From contig NMRA01000206.1 in the NCBI GenBank assembly GCA_002633005.1, positions 333,250 to 397,249 of the forward strand: a DNA stretch of 64,000 bases, in the 5' to 3' direction. Below are positions 1 through 15,500 of this stretch, piece after piece (position 1 is the stretch's first letter; the number at the start of each line of letters is the position of its first letter). The position numbers and the translations under genes are program-made. The DNA comes from Phoronis australis. Its lineage: Eukaryota > Phoronida > Phoronidae. The notes under the pieces are model-generated. The model made no database searches. It was given only the letters and a program-made list of their open reading frames with translations, and had not been told where the DNA came from.

Positions 1-357
1 AAGTGATTTGCACAGAATTTACTGTCAGTTTTTTTGAGATCAAGCTCAGATATAAATCACACGCACAGACAATCCATCTTGAAAAGCCATGTCTCAGGAC
101 GTAACAAACTGTCAGTTCTTAAAAAGCCCCGAAATCACCTTCAATTTGGTTAAAGAACAGTTTCAGATCAATTTCATTATCTAATGGTAAAAAGTTTAAA
201 TCAAAAGTTGGAAGTTTGTGACGGAAGATGAGTTCATGGACTCTTTGAGTGACAGAGACAACTCCTCTTAAAGAGAAACACACTGCCTGGATACTGAATA
301 TTAAGAAAAATCTCCCTTTGGTAGTATTAACTTTTTAAGAAGTGAATTAAATCTCAC

Positions 358-531
358 CTGCAAACCAGTCAATAGCCAAACCCCGGATACCAGATGAACC
401 AACACCAGATGTTACAATGGCCTTGAAGTCTGAACCATCCACCTTGATACTGTAAATACCACGTTTGGAAAAGTCTGCCCAGTAGATGGTGCTAGTGATT
501 ACGTGCACGTCAATGGCTAAAGCTAGCATGC
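358..531 (-). CDS. LRP1: LRP1 exon 35, propeller 5 (last in window)
   Basis: Phase 1-1, 58 codons. [20 protein letters not shown] and [11 protein letters not shown]. Ends at GTGAGA; the continuation of the blade is expected left of position 1. Positions 1-357 are intron and include a diverged copy of a dispersed repeat. Confidence 0.93.
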
Positions 532-3500
532 CTGAAAGGTGTTCGAAAATATTTGACAGTGATCTCACATCTGAAAAATCTTAAAGTCACACGTTCACAA
601 TCAACCGCAGATTTCTCATAGAAAATGTATTTTTTCTAGTACTTAAGACGCAGCATTTTCTGGATTGTAGATCGATGAAGTTAACTTGTCAGGGACTGAC
701 TGGAAGGCAAGACAAGAGGAGAACGTCCCACAATGTTCCATCAGTTGTATTGTTCTTACCCATAACACACTAAAACAGTTTCATTTAGCCAACTTAAGAT
801 TATGTCAATCAAATTAAATTGACGAAGTTTAACGAAGCTTGTAGAAGCGCCATCTTTTGGACACATAATGCCAAGCTCGAAGTAACATGCTGTCATGCTC
901 ATCCAACATTATGCTTGAGTGATATTTACCCATGTCTTAATAATGATAGCATTAATTTTCACGATGTACAATCATCTCTTCTCACCATGGCCTCACACAA
1001 AAAGCAAATTCTTCACAATAAAAATGCTTCTGTTCAGAAAGCAAAACTGTGGGAAAGAGGAATATCATTGTGTCGAATCCTTTACGGAAATCAAGTGAAA
1101 TTTTTGTTCAACATAGTGGTCAGCACTTAGCATCTATAATTGGCTAAAACAACAAGAACTTTCTCGAGCCATTGCAGTAAAGGATAACAAGTCTCAGGGA
1201 AAAATTGGTAGTTTTGGCAATTCTTTATGGTGCCAGTTTGAAAGATCATTATCATGCACGATGGCTATGATGCAATGTTACAGACACAGCAGGGACTATT
1301 TTCACTGGAAATGTTACTATCAGTGATGTGAATAGGCTAGTCTATGAACAGCGTCAAAAAGTGAAAACAAACCTTTTGACTCGATCATTTGGCAACTAAT
1401 CAGCTAAATTGTGTATGGGCGTAAAATCGCATTTACATGCCAAACAATTAAGACTTAAATGCAGTTTGCTCAGGAATTTCGACCATGCCAAGTTGGTGAA
1501 ATGCATTTGGCTACTAGTGACAATCTTTCCCGACGGAATGGTGTTATGTTTACCATAATATAACAAGACCTAGCGAACAGTCCTACCATTTTCAGCAATA
1601 GGCACCATAGGCTCCACAGTGGAACCGGAGCTTGTAGGCACACCGCGGATAACAGACAGCTGGGAGACGACTGCGTAGGAAGTCACGGCTGAAAGAATTG
1701 GTCATTAACGCATCACCACACTTGTCTTACAGGAATCAATCTGCCAAACGTAACAAAACTGAGCAGCCTATTTTGTGTATCTCCGTAATACGATATTTTG
1801 TGATAAAAAGTTGATGCTACCTAATACCAAATTGAAATCATAGAATTTTGACATCTGCACACTGTTGAAATGAATGTGAAGTTTGACAGCAAATGGACGC
1901 TTGTTGGCAGTAAATTTTCTCCAAGTGCTATGAAAACACTCAGAGAAAGCTACAATTTGAAAAACTCAGTATGGTAATTGTGTTCCATAGCACTTCCAAC
2001 TAGACATTAGTGCACAGAACGTCATCAGAAAAAAAAAATTAGTTGCAGACAACAATGCTTTATTCCTCCATGAACTAAATGAATACAGCCATCTAAGATG
2101 GCCGCCATGCACTGTAACTCACCTTGACAACTGAAGGTGGCAGTAGTGAAGAATCCCATGCCACAGGCGCATGTCCTTGTGTTCTCACCACTAGGCAGAC
2201 ACAGGTGTTCACAATTACCGTTATTAAATGTGCATGGAGACTGACCTAGAAATATTATAAAAGGATCAGCAAAGGTTGATCGTGAGATATTACTTTGTAA
2301 CTATAGCATACTTATTTTTCCCAATTATTTTCTTTTAAGTTTTATTGACCACTGCTTCGGTAGTACGAGTATTACGTTGGGACACCCTGTTTCACGCAAT
2401 GGCGAGTGTTGAATGTTTCTGTGTAATTATGCAAAATGTCAGAAAAGATCAAGTTATGTAATAATGCGATGTTTTCTTTAATTTTAACGAAGTAGGAATG
2501 GAGGTCAGTGTTACTTTTGGTTAAATAAACCACAGTTCTAATTCATCTTACTCTTGAAGTTGGCCATTTTCGACCAGCCAAAATGACACTCAATATGGTG
2601 GCATGTTTTTAATAACATTTGACCTTCACAAACTTGAAAGTTCTACAATTTAGAGTCTTTCATTTCACTGCGTGCGTTACGCTAATTTTAAGAAGCTCCA
2701 CTTATTTCGCACAAAAATAATGATTATCTCCAAATTGTCATTTTCAACATTTTTCAAGGCTGATTGCTCTATATCCTACAAATAGGGAAACTTCACCAAA
2801 TGTTGTTTTTTGACATCTACACAGTACAAACTGCACTACATAAGATGAAAATTTTCTCAGTCTTGATAATGTGTGAAGAAATTTGACAAAAAATCATTTC
2901 ACTTGTCGCTAATATTGTGTGCTAAGTAAATGAAGAATTCCCGCGCCTCATAAAAATCGTCTCTTAGTCATCTGGACGTAACATTAGTACATTGCATTTC
3001 ACAAAAAACAACCATTTTTGTCACCCAACAATTTATTAAGACAACCTCTTGATCTCTCCAAACAGCATGAAAATACAAAACAACCAAAACACACTGACCT
3101 TGAAGGTGACGCGTCGAGTCAAAGGCCTTCATAGACTTGACAAGAACAAAGTTGTTTCGTATGACCTTTGCTCCTTGACCGTTACTGGCGTACACACGTG
3201 TTATAGACTCGTGTGCTGTGTCGTAATAGAACAGATACTGCCCACCTAATGTCAGAGCTGACGGACTGTCCAGGTTGGCGAGAAAGACGGACGCCGTACC
3301 AGTATTAATATCGTACTTCATAATCTGAAAAACAATTAAAACAATGTCCTGTGCAAAACATCTTCACCTATTGATCAGTGCAGCCACAGTGGGTTTAGCT
3401 GCCTAGTACTCACTTTGCGACTGTAACATGATGATAGACTTATGATATCAGATGAGATGTCACATGGCACACGTTGCAAGACTTATGATATCAGATGAGA

Positions 3501-6500
3501 TATCACATGGCACATGTTGTAAGACTTATGATATCAGATGCGATACCACATGGCATACGTTGTAAGACTTATGATATCAGATGAGATATCAAATGGCACA
3601 CGTTGTAAGACTTATGATATCAGATGAGATATCACATGGCACACGTTGCAAGACTAATGATATCAGATGAGAAATCACATGGCACAGTATGCCCAATGTT
3701 GGATGCCGTGTAAACACAACATATTCAGTGAATAACTTGTAAACAGGTTTGTCCAAGGGTTCATTCAGTGAATAACTTGTAAACAGGTTTGTCCAAGGGT
3801 TCGTGGCTGTATAACCTTCCAGAGAGTTTCATTATAAAAGAGGGTGCACAATGATTCTATTTCTATATTAATTTGTTAACAACTCAATATTCTTGAGGCC
3901 GTAGCTGTCACGCCAATAGAAGATATAGTTCTAGTAGCACCTCAAAAAGGGGGAGGGAACAAGTAGGAGTCGGCCAAGTGCTGAACAATTTGAATTTATG
4001 GACAGCGTCACATTTGAGGGACGTTTTTAATTGAGGCTGTCCCAAATCCCCAACATCAAGATGTTCAGAAGGTCTTGAACATCCTGAGAACAAGGCAAGT
4101 GTGACACGGCCAGTTTGCAGAGTGACAGCACTTACACAGTGCAGGGTATGGGATTCACAGACTATTTCTTAAATTAGTTTGATGAGTACGTAATTATGAT
4201 GCGAGACAACCCATATGGATTGCAACACAGCCACCAAGAAACCAAAGTTGAACACCTTAAGCCCCATTCTCACCCCACGCCTAAAGCTCCATTCTCACCC
4301 CACACCTAAAGCTTTGTTCTCACCCCACATCCAAGCTCTGTTTTCACTCAGCACCTAAAGCTCTGTTCTCATCACCCCCACACTCAGCAGTCTCGCACCC
4401 ATTACCTGTGGTGTGTACTGCTCCGTCCAGTACAGCGTCTTGCTGTTCAGATCTATGGTCAAGAACTGCACACCTCCAGATATGGCAGTGTACAGAGTTT
4501 TGGCCCCCGACCCATCCATGTTGACTTTAGCCAGCTTCATGGGCACGCCGCGGCATCCCTCATCAAGCCAGTACAACTGTCTGCGTGGAGAAAAAAGAAA
4601 AATATTAGGAAATAATGCATAGATAAAGAGCGCTTGTGTAACAAAAAGACTGTGTTAATGTGTGAGAAATGGTAAAAAATAACTTCTACTTCGATGCACT
4701 TATTTCAGAAATTCTATTCAATTTTTAAATTCCCCACTTTTGTATTAGTTTCCCTCTTTGATGTCTTCTGACCAGAGTTCACTTATGGATAAGGACTTCC
4801 CACTGTGCTTGCCCCAGTATTGCCCAATGATTTGACTTAAGATAATAAAATAAAACTTACTATGCATACACACATGCACTGTATAGGCCTATACGGCAAC
4901 ACGCGGCATGCTTTTGCTCTGTTAAGTGTTGCACAGTGCACTTTGGTATTCATGTGATCTTTCACACCCAATCTCATGCAACTGAATGGTTAATCACTCT
5001 AACAAATTTCCTTTTTAAGAATCTAGGAATCCAAATGGTTTCAATCCTTTTCGTTAATAGGTGTACACTTTATGCAGTGGGTCATCAGATGCTATTGGAA
5101 AAGTTACTTTCTGTGAAACCATTTGTTTGATCTTCCTCATAACCATATTACTGCATCTCCCCCTCCATTCAATCAACAGAAGACACTCACTCACACAGCA
5201 GACAATAGGAGACAGTTGACTCACAGACCATGACTCACCCCTGTCCGGGATCCACAGCCAGAGACTTGGGCTTGCATACACCGTGATCAGAGCCATCGTT
5301 AGACACAAGGATCTTCCTGTAGTTCTTGTCGCCATCCATCTGCACCACTTCAATGGTGGACTCGTTGATGTTTCCAAAGTACAGGTTCCTGGCTAACCAG
5401 TCAATGGCGATGCAGTGTGGAACTCCCAGAATGCCATGTGGCAAGAAGCTGGTTACCTCTCCACCATAAAGACCAACTTTCTTGATGGTACCCTGAGCAA
5501 ATGGCAAACAAATTTAATCCGTCACGTAACACAAAGGAAGAAGCAACAGACTCCATACACAATACAGCAGACATGACCATACTTGTCCTCACTGGTGAAC
5601 AGTATTTACACAAGAATGAGACGTATTACATGATTTAAGCATGGCTGACGTTGCTCACATTTTGCACAGCAATGGTTAATAGAACTGTAAGGCATTTAGG
5701 CTTGGAATCCAAGAGGTGCTAAAAAAAGTCAACGAGCTTGAACCAAGATATTAAATTTAATTATAGTCAGAATACAAACTTCGTTGAAAACATGACTAAA
5801 CTTTTTGTTTAGAAGCTTGATACAGAGTCGCTCACAGTGTCTAGTAAACAAATTGTGTCAAATTGTAAGATTATGTACCTATTTTGCATAATCTTATATA
5901 ATTGACTCCAAGAAAATACTTCTTACAAAAAGTGTTTCAACCACAAAATAATACAATATTTGAAATTTAAAGAACCATTCAAAAAAGAAAATTATTTTAG
6001 AATCAAATAATGAACATGGCACTCCTGAAATACAACAAAAGGACCATATTGTGAAGCTATCAAAAATCATTTGTCTAATTCAAACGGTAAAATCCTTAAC
6101 CGACTTTAAACAGTCACAAGAAGTTCTTACATTCCTGAGGTCAGACCAGTAGATCATATGATTCTGGCTATCATAATCAACATCATAGGCATTGCTGATA
6201 CCCGTCACAGGTACAAATGCATCGAGAGCCTCACCGGAGCCATGGAAGTCCATACCACTGATTTGAACGTCACGTGACAACATCAGGAATGTGGTATTGA
6301 CTGCAGATGGAAACAAAATACGTCAGAGGTAAACTATACGACAATTCACTATAAGTTCATAACGGTAAAACATGCAGTATGACATTAAATTTTACAAGCT
6401 TTGTCCTTGTCTTAAATCTACCAACCGAGAAATTAACATTAAACATCATAATTATTACATGAATTCACTGGATGAAAATATTTTAAATTTAGTACCATAC

Positions 6501-9500
6501 ACCATTGTTGCTATGTTACACAGATTCTAAGGTTTTCCAGATTGTTCAGCATAGTTATTCAAGAAGACTTGTATGTGACAAGCTTGAACTATATTGTCCA
6601 CCAGCAAGCTTATTCCAGCTTGGAAAACAATGTTTACCAAGAGAACAAGGTTTTTCAAGCTTGGGCATCAATGTTGAAAAAGTTGATTGGCTTAACAAAC
6701 TTATAAGATTTTTAGACATGCTTTGTTTACATTTCTGAAAATTATTGTTGAGCAAACTGGTTCAAGGTTACCAAGCAAAGTTAGTAAGGGAGCAAGGTAA
6801 TTAAAGGTTGGAGAACGATGTTAGATAAGAGCATATCCCAACAAGCTTAAATAAGCTTGCTCAAAGTTAACTAGTAAGTACCCAGGGTTAGGCACTATCG
6901 AAACTTTATAACTTCCATTAACATGTTTTGTTTATTGTTCTAGTAAGCCTTTTATGATCACTTTTAAAACCACGTATTATGTGGAGCAACGGTGGTCATG
7001 ACAGAGCGCCCGATTTGGCATCTGGTAGCTCTCCAACTTTTCTCCCTCAAAGTGTGTCATAGTTCAGGAAATTGAAAACACAGTAGACGTCGCAGAATTG
7101 ATAATCGCGCTTGGCTGAAACTGACTTTCAAATACCGTGATAAATAAAACTGGCATGCACTCACCGGCCACACAGGAGGAACCCGTGAGTTTCATTCCCA
7201 CTGGACATGCGCATGTATATCCTTGGTCAAGGGTCGTGACCTCAGGGGCCAACAGGCAATGATGGCTGCAGGGACTGCTGCTACACGGGTTGGACGCTGC
7301 AAATACACGGAGATCAGAGTAATAAATTCTAATTTGAGATATTGCCTGAACACAGCCCATCCACACAACTATAACACAAATATGACTGTAGAAACGTGTG
7401 TACTCTGATGCCACGTGCCTTGTTTTAATTTTGCATCTGTTCGAACACACAAGTCAAATACTGAATTAAACCGCCTTCACTTTTCCAGTTTTCCACGATT
7501 ACGCAATGTCTGAGGAGATCACAGGCAGTATTCATGGGAACTTAAACCAACTCTTATTCGTTATTTTTATATAATTATTTATCTTTTAGATATTTAGACA
7601 ATGGACAGGTCACTTAAACGAACTTAGAAATGCAAACACATTAACAAGATGTATAAAGTACAAAACGAAAGTTACATTGATAACATATTGGCAATTAACA
7701 AGTAATTAATTACGAACAATCGTCCAATTAACTAATAAGACCAACTAGTTTTCCTGGCACTTCATGTGGCTGCAACACATTACCCATGTGCAATGAACTG
7801 CTTTCAAATCAGATAACTCATTTTGAACCACCCTGTATTTCGAGACACAAATGACTTGATCATCACCAACCTGAAGGTTGTCTCACTGGGTGGTGGGCGA
7901 CAAGTCCAAGGGGTGAATTGAGCCGCCTCAGTTTGATCGCCTTGTCTGTGCAATTGAACTTGTTACAGCTGGAGATCTGATTGAGTGACCGGTCAGTCCA
8001 GTAGAGCTGATCTTCAAATATGGTCATACCATAGGGGTGGACAATAAACTGTTAACAGAATGAGAATGGTGACATTAAGCACATGACTTCGAAGGAGTTA
8101 AGGAGATCCAGGAGAGTTTCATTGAGATCAAAGAAATAATTTCATATCACACTGTTCAGGCGCAATCACATGGAATATCTTTAACTTGGTGAAGTATAGT
8201 GTAATCAATATGAATTTTGAAAAACGTGCCTACAGCAGGTAAATTCATCCAAAATGACACCTTCATAGTAACTGCCATTCAATTTATTTGTCTAGCTATG
8301 ATTTCACGAGCTGTGGAACAGGTAAAATAGATCAATTATTGAAAATATTCAACATGAACATACCTGGTATAAAAACAATATTCTACCACCTGACGAGCAA
8401 AAGAACCATCAATCTGTTCTTTCGCGGAGGTAGAAAAATACATTGCTTGGCTGACCTCCTTGTCAAAAATGTCAGGCAACAACATAGGAAGCACATTCAA
8501 CACTCACATTTGACCTTTATGACAATTTCTTGGAGTCAACATTGCAACCCAAAATGCAACAATCCAACTTTGTCTTCATTACAATGGTGTTGCATAATAA
8601 TTAGGATGTGAGATTAGTACAGTTGCATTGTGGGTAAATACCTTACAGCTGAGAAGTGGTGCTGTGCTATTTCAGGAAGGGTCTATTGCACACACTTAAT
8701 ACACATGACTAAACATCCAATTTCTTACATGATCACTGTGCAGAACCATAGTGAGTCCAGATCCGTCATAGTTTATGTAGCCAATCAGGTCTAAGTAAGA
8801 GTCGGCGTAGAACAATTTACGAGTCGGAAAGTCAATGGCCAGTGAGTTTGGGTAGTAGACTCTGTCTGTGAGCAGAGTGATTCTGTTTGACCCGTCCATA
8901 CCAGCTCTCTCAATACGCGGCCTCACACCCCAGTCAGACCAAAACATGTATCTACAAATTGTTGAAATTCATGAACACATCAGAATACTGTTATGATAGA
9001 ACTTACACACATAATTCAGGATTGAAGATTTGAAATACTAACCCTAGTCGTTACATTATTGCCACCTAGTGAGCGTCAACAAAATACAACCCTACTGTAG
9101 AAATTTCCTGAAATTTGACTATACCATAGGACATTGGTAGAAAATAATAATAAAGATTGAGGATTTTTGACAAAAATTTGATAGTTGTAAAGGCTTTGTT
9201 CAGTCAGACAGTGAACCTAGTAGTTACACAGTGCAGCCTTGACAATAATAATAATAATAATAATAGAACAGTGAATAAAACTATAACAAAATAAACACAA
9301 GCTGGAAATTGGCTGTTAACAGTTGTGTACACCTGCTCTTGACAAACACACTGTTCATACAATCCACACTTCAGTCAAACAGCCTCATACCTGTCACGGG
9401 GATCCAAAACAATCGCCCGTGGGTTGGTCACATTATCCGTGATGAGTACAGTACGCCAGCTACCGTTTAACTTGGCGACCTCGATGGTCTCCAGGCCGTA

Positions 9501-12500
9501 GTCGACCCAGTAAAGGTTGCGACCCACCCAGTCAACAGCCATGCCCTCGGGCACAGACATGCCACCACTGACAATCTGGCAAGAAAATTGTGCTATTGAA
9601 ACATTGCCTACATCAATTAGGAAAGTTATGGGTATAATTAAAGCCAATATAATAGTCTTTTACATTGAAAACATATCAACCATCAAAACCTATTTATTTG
9701 TAATAAAAATTGCACCAAAAAGTAGTTACTATATCATAGCTCAAATTATTTCCCAGCCAAGATTCAGTTTTTAGAAAAGGACACTCACTTCCTCAGAGAT
9801 ATCTCATTAGTTATTACTACTTAAGCACCCATAATGACAACATTCTCACCACTTTGGCGTCAGACCCATTGACGAAAGCGCTGTAAATTTTCTCTCCCAC
9901 AACATCTGCCCAGTAAATTCTGTCCTCAACCTTGTCAAAGTCAACTCCTGACACCATGGCAGCACCAGGGACATCAATGACCAGGAAGGATGAAGATCGC
10001 ATGTTGACTCGGAGAATGTTGCCACGGTTACTCACAATGAGATATGCCAGTGTATTACCTAGAAGGTTGATAGCAATGGTTTTATTACAATAGCACCGCC
10101 TAGTGAGAGAAGCAGAATAGAAGTAAACCATACAGCTTCAAAAATCACATTTTTATTTTTGCACTCATTGCTCTGATATTATCACTGGTGGAATATTAAA
10201 CCAACTCGAGCAAAAAACTCATGAAATGCAATTATTTTTTCAATAGGATAACTATAACTGCGATCTCATTTTCCCCAGTTATATCAAGCGTTAGTCGCTA
10301 GAGAGGTGAAAACATGAATTACCTACCACTCAACACGTAATTTCATCAACACCCATAATCACGAATATAAGCCTATAAGAATCTAGAACTACCTGTCACT
10401 CTACACATTAACAGAGACCTAGTGAGTAAGATCATTGCATCAATACTATTTCTAAAACCCTACACACTTGTCCATATACATATAAATTTTGTTGTGTAAT
10501 GACTATCCAGTATTATTTTAGATAGCCACCAGATGTCTCCTCAGTTGTTCAGGTGGTGACCCTGTGTCCCTGTGTTGCAAGTCTTCCTAGAAAAAACATG
10601 GCTATTCTGACACACCAATGTCTTCCAACTTCAATCGTTCTGCATCCATTCCACATTACATTTATCGTAACTTTGAATGTAAGGTAACTGCACCAAGACT
10701 GCGTGTACCTAAAAGCAGTACATACCTGCCGCTCTACATGTACGTTTATCTGGACTGAGTGTGTATCCGTCATCACATGAACAACTATAAGACCCCTTGG
10801 TGTTGTTACAATATTGGCTGCAGTACATCATGGATGCGCACTCGTCGATATCTTGAAAAGGAAAGGACGGATTGGAACCACCACATTGTACAGTTACTGA
10901 GAAATGGGTCCACAAGCACTCCTTGGCAAAATCGAATGAATTTAAACAGTGACATATACATGAATGACAAAAATATTGATTGACTTAACTGAAGAGTAAA
11001 ATATGGTCCAGGAATACAAAAGGTTATAACAATTAACTCAGTCTATTAATTCTAAAATAATACAATATATCAGCTTGATTATTTATAACATCACAATTAT
11101 AAGCCCTGTACTTTAGTTTCTCTCTTTCTAAGTCAGTCTATCGTCACCAAAATTCCAAAGTTCACTTAAAAAACTCGACTTTTCTGCTTGCAATGATTGT
11201 TAGTTTCACACCAGCCTCAGTACACTTACCTACACAAGCCTTGGTTCCATTGAGTTTCTCACCGACGGGGCAGTAACAGAGGGCGCCAAAAGGTGTCGTC
11301 TCACAACCATCACTACATCCTCCATTGTTGACGCTACAACTGTCCTCGTCTAGAATAAAACGGCAAGTAAAATAGGGCACAACTGCGCCAGACACAAAAA
11401 ATTGCTCATATATGAAAAAATATCACGAAGGCTACGCAGCATACATGGATTGAGGATAAGCTCCCTTCAGAATGTATGTGTAAGTTTCAGTGATTGCTAA
11501 GTTACATAATAATGAAATGTGTGAATCAGGACACGGTATAGCATTTTTAGTCTTAGTTAGTTATTACTGAGAATGATTCAGTTGGTATATGTCTTCACTA
11601 ACAGGTGAATTGTTCGATTAGTAGTGTACCTTTTTATTGTAACTATATCAAAAAGTAACAGGAATATCCCATTGTTTTACTGAGTGAATTATGAACTTAT
11701 TACCAATTACTGACAACATTACTATAATCAATACAATATCATTACACTGTAATAGTATGCATGCAGGATGTAATGACAAATTACAACTATACACTAATCT
11801 TACACATGAATGATTTCAGCCTACAAAAATATGAGCTATTATTAACATACAGGAAGTATGAGCCAATTTGAATAAAATCCAAATCACATGACCTACAGCA
11901 ATGACAACCTAAATTCAGATTAGATAGTCGAAGCTAGGGTCATATCGTAATACTGCCCGTCTCAGGATAGGCATACAGAATCCTACTGTAATTGACATTA
12001 GATGTCGAATACTATACGTTTACATGACGTAAAAACTTTGTAATCGTAAACTCACTGCAGAGTGGTCCCTCATCGCGGCCTCCTGGACAGTCAGCGGTGC
12101 CGTCACAGAACTTGGACAAGAGAATACAGGTGTTCATGGTTTCCGGACACCTGTGCTCACCAAACGGACAATCAGGGGGGTCAACAGGAGCTGCGGGAAA
12201 TAGAGGGTGATGATTGACCGGCGCAGTTTGAGACAAATAGTTACAGTAAATTAATCTTACCTCACAAATTATATTCAACCTCAACAGGACTTTTATTACA
12301 AGGAGAAATTATCAAATTTATTGCACTATGAAAATAAACAAGAACTTGGCAAAATTCGATAGACACAAGAATCTTGCGAAGACACAAGACCACGCAAGAC
12401 CATGCAAGACTTAGCGACATATCACTCCACACTACAACCGAAGTACTAGGTAATCGCATGTCTCACGTTTTTGGGAGTATTTCAGGTCTACGGAGCACAG

Positions 12501-15500
12501 CCTTGGTTTGTTGCCTACAGCTTAATTAACATGAAAGTTCAGTTTCCGATCGTCTAAAAATTCACAATGAGCTTGAAACATAAATGATGGCACATCTGAA
12601 ACAATAGGACACCTGTAAAAAATTTCAAGTCATACATTCAACTAGCCCTAATATCTCAAACACAGTCCGGTGATGGTGTTCTTCTCTCACTCTATCCAGA
12701 TTATAAAAAGGCCATTTCTTCAAAACCTACACTTAGTGGACATCAAATTTTCCATCAGTGTGTTAAAAACAAACACGCTGTTCGTGATGTCTTACAGCAC
12801 CACCTTCAGGAAGACAGAGAAAAGCTACTCACTACAAGAGGCTTCATCCCGACCATCTGGGCAGTCGTCATAATCGTCGCACACGTAGTAGTCCGGGATG
12901 CAGTAATCGCCACAACTGTACTGATTAGGTTGACATGTCACTGTAAGACCCCATTAGTTCAACATAATGTTCGGCCAAAAAAGCAAAGATGGGTCTGGTG
13001 TCCAGCCAACTCATTTTGAGACCTGTGCTAACCAATTAAAAAAACATCCCCAAAGTCTCATGTCTATTGAAAGGCTTCAAAAAGGCACGCAAGCAAGGCT
13101 AAGCAAGGTTTGCAATCCTGTGATTTGTCAAACGATGAGTAAAAAACAGATACCGCATCACTTTTGCTCGTCTCGGATTTTATTTTTTGAAAAAATGTGA
13201 GCAACTAAAAAGTACATCACCACTCGATTTCAAAAAAAACAGAGACCAGAACCAACTACCCTTTTTGGCCCGTTTGAACCCACATTCAAACTTTTCACTT
13301 CCACCCCCATTCACTTTAAATTGGTCTCCACTTGTTCCTCACTCAGATGAGAAATGCTTTCTGAGCTTGCAAAGATGTGCCAGTAGGTAATGCTAGCTAC
13401 AGAAAACAAGAAACTGCGACAAGCCAATTAGTCTCCAACTCTCAGTTCTTGCCAAGTCCAAAAACAACCTCTGATCAATCAAAGTATAAATTAGTAAAAA
13501 TTATTAGTCTTCCTACACGCCATACGTTGGCTACATTATGTGACCTATATTTCAGTACGAAAAGAGATCTTTGTCCCTAGCTTGCTTATAGGATACCAAT
13601 GTGCTGATTTATAGGAACACAACTATACAATCAAAGGATGGTACTGTTTTTTGAAAGAATGTGGGTTTGTAGCTACTTCAAAGGTCACATGTGGTTCCTT
13701 GTTTGCTTGACGATGTTTGAAGTTTACGACAACATTTGCCTAGATGCAGCACTGTACAATATCAGCAAAACCAAAACCAAAACAAATATTATGTAATCCT
13801 GTCAGAATGAAAACCTCAAAACTGAAAATACTTTAATTTTTAAAAAATTAAAGCAATGTAGAATAGAAAATAATAATGTGGACAAAAAATTTATCTGGAT
13901 TTGGCGAAACTGATATTTAACACTAGACACAAATGAAACCTGACGGAAAATGAAAAATTGAAAGCTGACCTTCCGCAGAGCAGATGGGGTCTGTCTCGTC
14001 TGACTGATCCGGGCAGTCATTTTGATCATCGCACATCCATGCTTTGGGGATGCATCTGCCTGATTGGGCACATCTGAACTCGTCGTCACGGCAACTACCA
14101 GGAGGGGGAGTGGCTGAAATGTAAGAATATAAAATGTAATTAAAGTAACTGGCTATTATCGTTATGAAGGATAAAATTTCTTAAAAATGTCTTAGATGCT
14201 AATTTTTAACATATATTTTTCAAATCTGCAATGATCGCAGAAACACGTGTATCAAAAACAGGCATGCTTAAAGTAATAAGACTGTTTCTCATAACAATCG
14301 ATGCAAGTTCCACAGGGTGGCACGACATTTTAACAAGAGACTAGTCATGCCCAAACAAAAATTTCAAAACTTAAAGCCTTCATTTTTGACAACCAAGTTC
14401 GCCATAACACCGGGACCAATTATGGCAAACATTCATTTTTCTACTCTAGTGACATGCTATGTAACCATCTCGATTCTGATGGCTGGTATAGTAAATCTAT
14501 TATGTATCTTTAAATCCAGGAACACGTGCATCGTTTAATTGTACAGTCTCTCACTCGGGTGTCCGTGGTAAATTGCTTAACTTTTTTCTAATACCAATTC
14601 GTTAGTCAGATTTCCAATAGTCTATGTTATCAAGACCCTACTGAAGAATGGTATTGTTACACTAAATGGGTAATTAACACGAATCGATCTATTTTACACT
14701 GTTACTACTCCAGTTAAAAAAAATAATCCTTTCAACCTGCAGGTATGAAGTAGGTTGGACTATATGCAAAGAAATTAAATCTGTTCAACTGGATTGTGGT
14801 ACTTAAAGCCTAACATGAATGGCAACCCCAGTAAATTTGACTCCTACAGTATGTTATGAGCATTGCTCTAAACTTATTAGTGCCATAAAATGTGAAATGT
14901 ATTGGTTTGCTTTTCCCGACGTCACCGCGAGAATTACGTTTTAATTCAAAAAGCTGCGAATAAAACCCACACTTAACGGTGTTCTATTCGGACTCCTATT
15001 CAATGCAACTGTTATCGACCTTTTGTTGTTTGTGCTGGGATCTCACGGTGATGCAATATGGCACGAAAACGCAACTTCACTTATCATTTGACAGGCCCAC
15101 ATTTGTGTAATTAAACTCGTGTTTTCTTATTTTGCTAAGGCTTTACTAGGACTACCTGGTTAGCCCAATACATCTAAAATAACAAAATTCCGTTGCAGTT
15201 AGGTGTTAAGTCCTTAAGAGTGTCCCACTGGGAACCCGCACCTGTCTTGTCATTCTAATCATTCCGCCATCTCTCATGAAGGGAGCGGGACATTTCTGAG
15301 GAATTATAGGTTTTTAGCAAGTACAGTAGTTCAGTTGAACAGATTAATTTAAATTTCTTTGATTATGAACTTTCATTGATGGATAAAGATTACACTTTGA
15401 GGTTGGAATTTAATAAAGCGTCTGACATCTGAGGAGACAACAACCAGATATGACTATCATCTTTGTTCAACTTGTGGGAAGGACTATTAGCAAGTATTCC

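Noticed and set aside
3436-3693. CRISPR-like regular repeat array
   Set aside because: Tandem units have no unique spacers and the DNA is from an animal; it is a minisatellite.
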